From NCBI GenBank assembly GCA_025506515.1, contig CM046443.1, forward strand, positions 47,703,272-47,767,271: a stretch of 64,000 nt of DNA, written 5' to 3'. The translations under genes were made by a program, and so were the position numbers. The notes under the pieces are model-generated. The model had not been told where the DNA came from. It saw nothing but the letters and a program-made list of their open reading frames with translations, and ran no database searches. Shown piece by piece: positions 59,884 to 64,000 of this stretch. Position 1 is the stretch's first letter. Every line of letters starts with the position of its first letter. Source of the DNA: Flaveria trinervia. Taxonomy: Eukaryota; Streptophyta; Magnoliopsida; Asterales; Asteraceae.

Positions 59884-60387
59884 TGAAGATCATGTATAGG
59901 TTGGAGTCACTTAGTTTAGAATGCTTACTTTTGATTGTAATAGGTCTTCTGTTAGTTTCCTTTTGTATGTAATTAGATTTATGTCATTTTGCAGTCCAAC
60001 AAAACTATGAGCGAAACTATAGTTTCGCTCACAGTCAGCTGATTAGTTCGCTGGGTGAAACTACTGTTTCTGCTGGGTGAAACTATAGTTCGGCAGAACA
60101 ATTTCGCTGACAGCGAAACTAAGACTGCTATATATAGATTTTGATCATTCTCATTGGGGTAATCTAGCAAAACCCTAATCCTAATCCTTGTTGCAAGTTA
60201 CCATTTCTAAGCAGTTTTTACATAGAAATCATTGTGCTTTGATGTTATGAATTTTATGATCTTTATTGTCTTATATTGAATGAGTTGTTATTGTATTGAA
60301 ACTTCTATGTCATCTTGTTTGGTTTGTATGTTTGATATTGAATGATTCTTTATCTCTTTGCACTGTAAAACGATCAAATGGACAACA
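59884..60387 (+). repeat. 3' LTR of E with long perfect palindrome
   Basis: 504 bp ending GGACAACA. A perfect 24-bp palindrome spans 60008-60031, centred on CTATAG with GCGAAA/TTTCGC arms. More GCGAAACT-type words run to 60121. The TATA-like GCTATATATAG follows immediately at 60127. Confidence 0.88.
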
Positions 60388-60392
60388 AGCGA

Positions 60393-61390
60393 TGATTCGG
60401 AAAGGCCCTATGTATCTTAGGCTCAACTTGACCTACTTTTGAACCGAATGATACCCTTCCAAAGTGAGACTTTCAACATAACCTTGTCACCCACCTAGAA
60501 CTCAATCGGTCTATGTCGTTATCAGCATACGACTTCTGTCTATCTTTGGCTGCCTTCATGAAGGCCTTGATCTTTCCAAGCTTCTCAGTTGTAGCCTCGA
60601 TCACCTTGACGCTTCCTAACTCTTTCTAACCAATATCACCCCAACAGACGGGTGTCCTGCATCCTACCGTATAGCATCTCATAAGGGGGCATACCAATGC
60701 TGGCATGGTAACTGTTGTTATATGAGATCAGCTAAGTAAAGTGGTCATCCTAACTTCCTCCAAAATCAATGACGCATGCCCGAATCATATCTTCCAGCGT
60801 CCAAATCGTCCTTTCAGACTGACTATCTGTTGAGGATGATAAGTCGTGCTAGTAATGTAGCCTCGTCCCCATATCATGGTGGAATTTCTTCCAAAATTTA
60901 GATGTAAACCGGTCTCTCGATCAAACACAATAGACACCGGCATACCATGACGATTACAGTTTCTTAATGAACAGATCCGCCAACCTCTTGGATGAATTGT
61001 CTCGTGAATCGGTAGGAAGTGAGCACTCTTCATGAAACGATCAACTATCACCCATATAGATCATACCCTCGCGTGGTGCGCGGTAGCTTCGTAATGAAAT
61101 CCATGGTGATGTGTTCCCACTTCCACTCCGGTATATCCAAAGGTTTGATTTTTCCATATGGCTTCTGATGCTCCGCCTTCACTTACAAGCAAGTCAGGCA
61201 CTTACTCCACATACTCCACCACATCAGCTTCATACCCGGCCACCAATAGTCTTTCTTCATGTCTTGGTACATCTTTGTAGCACCGCAATGAATAGAGTAT
61301 CGACTCTTGTGAGCTTCGTCCATAATCTTCATGCGTAGATCCCCAAAACGGGGAATCCATATCCATCTGAATCGGGTTCTAATACGAGTG
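60393..61390 (-). pseudogene. pol: Element G integrase
   Basis: In the minus direction from about 61390 there is an HHCC-type zinc region (M-W-S-K-C-L-T-C near 61195) and core IVDRFMKSAHFLPIHETIH at 61051-60985. D-R-E-T-G-L-H and YHPQQ follow at about 60850, then the basic C-terminal region to 60393, where E interrupts after GPFRIIA. Stops and frame changes occur throughout, and the YHPQ-T-D-G-Q-type motif is altered. Confidence 0.82.
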
Positions 61391-62454
61391 TGTTTTCACC
61401 CAATTTCGCAAGCAAACCTCTCATGCTTTCGGAGTTAAGATGATCTTCTTTCAATGCCTCATCTTGAAACTCTTTGACTTGCTTCATTACATCCAAGGTC
61501 ATGATCAATTGTTAAACTTTCAACCGAATCGGCTCGAGTCTCTCTTTCCAGCTAAGGGCATCCGACACCACGTCGGCTTTGCCCGGATGGTAATGGATTT
61601 CGCAATCATAGTCTTTTATGAGTTCCAACCATCTCCTCTACCTCATGTTCAGGTCCTACTCGAAGAACTACTTCAAGCTCTTGTGGTCAGTGAATATGGT
61701 GCACTTTGTACCGTATAGGTAGTGCCTCCATATCTTAACGCGAAGACCACAACTGCTAGCTCTGAATCATGAGTAGGGTAATTAACCTCATGAACCTTTA
61801 ATTATCAGGATGCATAGGCTATGCCCTTTCCCCTTTACATTAACACACACCCCAACCCCGAGTAGGAAGCATCAAAATAAACCACCAAATCTTCACTTCC
61901 ATTGGGTAATGACAAAACAAGAGCTTGATTCAACCTCGCCTGTAACTCCTCGAACACCTTCTCTTGAGCTTGACCCCATACAAAGTTTACATCTTTCCGG
62001 GTCAACTTGGTTAGTGGAGAAGCATTCTTTGGGAAGTCCTAAATGAATCTCCTATAATAGGCCGCCAAACCCAAGAAGCTATGAATCTCGAATGGCGTCT
62101 TTGGAGACCTCCATTGCATCACTGCCTCCACCTTCTCCGGTCCACCATAATCCCCTCGGGATTCACTACATGACCAAAGAATTGGACACCGCCAAACCAG
62201 AATGCACACTTAGAGAATTTAGCATACAACTTCTCCCTTCTCAACGTCTCCAACACCTCCCTTCTCAACTTGTTCAGCTCAAGGTAGTCTATACACATCC
62301 TCATGCTATCGTCCTTCTTCCTCAAGAATAAGACCGGAACACCCCAAAGAGAGATATTCAGTCTAATAAACCTCTTATCGAGAAGCTCTTGCAGTTGCTG
62401 CATCAACTTATTCATCTCAGTCGAAACCAACCGATACAGTGCCTTAGCAACAAG
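61391..62454 (-). pseudogene. pol: Element G reverse transcriptase (core deleted) and RNase H
   Basis: RT N-terminal sequence is in the minus-strand segment 62430-62119: RFIRLNISLWGVPVLFLRKK, then MRMCIDYLELNKL. It passes directly in frame into RREVLETLRREKLYAKFSKC, which normally lies far downstream. Roughly one hundred residues, including the catalytic D-D motif, are missing at about 62275. RNase H follows (62100-61400), with NYPTHDSELAVVVFALR near 61755. The rest is frameshifted. This copy cannot encode an active RT. Confidence 0.83.
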
Positions 62455-63134
62455 TTAGGAACCCGGTATCAAATCAATCTGAAACTCGATATCTCGGTCT
62501 GGTGGAACTCCTAGTAAGTCTTCTGGGAACATGTTTGGAAAGTCACACAAAACCGGTACATCAGACAGTTGTGGTGTTGGTATTTCTACATCCTTCACAT
62601 AAGCCAAGTAGGCGCTACATACACGCCACATGCACTTTCCCCCCACCTCCATTGAGATTACTTTCGGGATCGTCGTGACCCGATCCCCATAAACCGTCAC
62701 CATTCTCCCATCCGACACTGTTAAACGAATCATCTTCTTGCGACACACAATATTCGCCTTGTAGTCCACTAACAAATCAATCCCAAGAACCATATCGAAA
62801 CCACCTATGATCATCACGAATGGTCTAACCGCAAACTTATGACCTTCTAGTCCACATCACATCCTTCAATCATCTTAGAAATCCTGGTAGACTTACCTAT
62901 GGCAGTTTCTACATCAAAGGGCACATCTATATTCATACTACTAACAGGCAATTTAGCACAGAAAGCAGCAGAAATAACACTTTTACTAGCACCAAAATCG
63001 AATAACACAGAAGCTAAAGTTTGGTTTACAAGAAACGTACCTGACATAACATCATGGTCCGTCCTAGCCTGCTCCTGCATCATCATAAATGCTCTGGCAC
63101 TCGCCCTTAGTCCTTCACCTCCAGTCTTCTTCAC
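62455..63134 (-). pseudogene. pol: Element G aspartic protease and protease-RT linker
   Basis: The minus-strand segment 63134-62847 has VLFDFGASKSVIS near 62998, where Phe replaces the Ser/Thr of the usual D-S/T-G-A motif. After a frameshift, 62817-62455 has VLGIDLL, typical of retroviral-type proteases, and the linker PVLCDFPNMFPEDLLGVPPD that precedes gypsy RT. Confidence 0.83.
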
Positions 63135-64000
63135 CCCAAAACCCCGGCCCTCGGCTTCTTACAGTCTCTACTCATGTGGCCTTCCACGCCACAGTTAAAA
63201 CATCACACCGTACGACAATCCTTTGCTATATGGCCCGTCTACCTAGATTTGAAGCATAAGTTCGATCCCAGGCTACATTCTCTAATATGCTCCTTTCCAC
63301 ATCTCCCACACTCCTTCGACCCCACGCCAGATGTGACCACACGATGATCATCTACCCGTGCACCTTTGTTACTTGGAGCGGCTCCGCCACATCCAAATCG
63401 CTTCCCGTTCCAATTCCAATCACCATCTCCTTTCTTTCTAGCTTTTTTCACCACCACAGTTCTTTCATCGTATAGTCTCCCTACCAAATCAACCGCCGAC
63501 CTGTACGTGATCAGTCGGGCAACGATCATGGGTCTACGGATATCCGTCGGCAAACCTTGATCCATCACTAGCCATGCCATTTCATTGAATTTGGTGGTGT
63601 ATTGTTGATGTGTCATGGTTCCCACCTCCAGCTGTAGGAATTCCCTTTCCACCTTATCCATTTCCTTGTGAGGAAAAATTCCTCAATCACCAACTTTTTC
63701 AGCTCAGACCACTTCATTCTCCTAATAGCCCGACTACCCTCAGCTTGGAGAATATTGTCCCACCAGCATAAAGCTGAGTCCACGAAAGAGTGGGCAGCAA
63801 ACTTCACTTTCTGATCCTCTTGGCACTCGCTAATATCGAGAATAGCTTCTATTTCTCTCACCCATTGGTGAGCAGCAACAGTAGTGTCAGTACCATCAAA
63901 TGCAGGGGGCTTGCACCTTTGAAATGCCCCATAGTTACAGCCCCATGCCACCTCCGGCGTACGCTCTTCTTCTTTCTTCTTCTTCGTCATCAGATAGAAC
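63135..64000 (-). pseudogene. gag: Element G gag (nearly complete)
   Basis: The first minus-strand ATG is at 63990 (MTKKKKEEERTPEVAW), close to the window edge, so the true start may lie further right. Capsid motifs are CKPPAFDGTDTTVAAHQWV, CWWDNI and, after a frameshift near 63640, LQLEVGTMTHQQYTTKFNEM. Nucleocapsid has CGRCGKEHIREC (about 63300), a damaged second knuckle with a stop, and CFNCGVEGHMSRDC (about 63175-63216). Multiple zinc motifs fit Tekay/Del gag. Confidence 0.8.

Larger units (their letters stand above)
35423..60387 (+). mobile_element. Element E: Sirevirus-type copia element hosting F and H
   Basis: Flanked by AGCGA (35418-35422 and 60388-60392). It has a 5' LTR, tRNA-Met primer site, gag, pol in three pieces (to 39782, 45403-45799, 53826-55454), a spacer with palindromic words, aORF, polypurine tract and 3' LTR. 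F is inserted at AAAGG in the integrase region, and H at CTCCA between integrase and RT. The LTRs differ in length (376 against 504 bp). Many stops indicate an old copy. Confidence 0.9.
33769..64000 (-). mobile_element. Element G: Ty3/gypsy (Tekay/Del-like), outermost host element
   Basis: Read on the minus strand, the gag start is near 63990, followed by gag, protease, RT, RNase H and integrase to 60393. Element E interrupts (35423-60387, duplication AGCGA). The integrase C-terminus (35422-35103), polypurine tract and LTR (35063-33769) follow. The reading frame joins across E. The LTR starts TGTAACACCCGG, typical of Tekay/Del elements. The LTR is cut at 33768 by element A. The other LTR lies beyond the right edge. 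Confidence 0.87.

Noticed and set aside
1..64000. Host protein-coding genes, tRNA or rRNA genes
   Set aside because: Every stretch with coding signal is assignable to gag, pol or aORF of a named element. No cloverleaf or rRNA-like sequence was recognised by eye.

Overview
This window is a stretch of a plant nuclear genome made entirely of LTR retrotransposons nested inside one another. I found no host gene, tRNA, rRNA or bacterial feature. The plant-type Ty1/copia elements with a long extra ORF after pol (Sirevirus/Maximus type), the Tekay/Del-like Ty3/gypsy element and the tRNA-Met type primer sites point to an angiosperm, probably a eudicot. I suspect Asteraceae but cannot prove it from the sequence.

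Nesting order, worked out from 5-bp target-site duplications and interrupted reading frames: the outermost unit is a Ty3/gypsy element on the minus strand (G, 33769-64000, running off the right edge). Two Sirevirus-type copia elements sit in it. Element A (1-33768, plus, left end outside the window) ends inside G's LTR. Element E (35423-60387, plus, TSD AGCGA) splits G's integrase. Inside A lie a second kind of copia element, B (LTR copies and internal region from 1998 to 11387, TSD CATTG), and Sirevirus-type element C (16352-28693, TSD ACCTT). Inside E lie F (39783-45397, minus, TSD AAAGG), a Sirevirus-type remnant with no gag-pol, and H (45805-53820, plus, TSD CTCCA), a sister copy of B.

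Left third: A's gag end (with three tandem zinc knuckles) and protease, then a solo-looking B LTR, a duplicated piece of A's integrase, a truncated B 5' LTR, B's leader, gag, pol and 3' LTR, then the rest of A's integrase, reverse transcriptase and RNase H. Middle: A's pol-to-aORF spacer, all of C, then A's additional ORF (aORF), polypurine tract and 3' LTR. Right half: G's LTR and integrase tail, E's LTR, gag and half of pol, F, a little more E pol, H, the end of E pol, E's spacer, aORF and 3' LTR, and finally G's pol and gag read on the minus strand.

Almost every coding region is broken by stops and frameshifts. B, E and G also carry substitutions or a deletion in key enzyme motifs, and no element looks able to move by itself. 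The most interesting signal is that each of the four Sirevirus-type elements has its own short CpG-containing palindromic word, in clusters. The clusters lie in the LTR upstream of the TATA box and, in A, C and E, again in the spacer upstream of a second TATA-like box and the aORF. This looks like a private cis-regulatory code linking the LTR promoter to an internal aORF promoter. The aORF proteins of A, C, E and F appear homologous to each other despite strong divergence.
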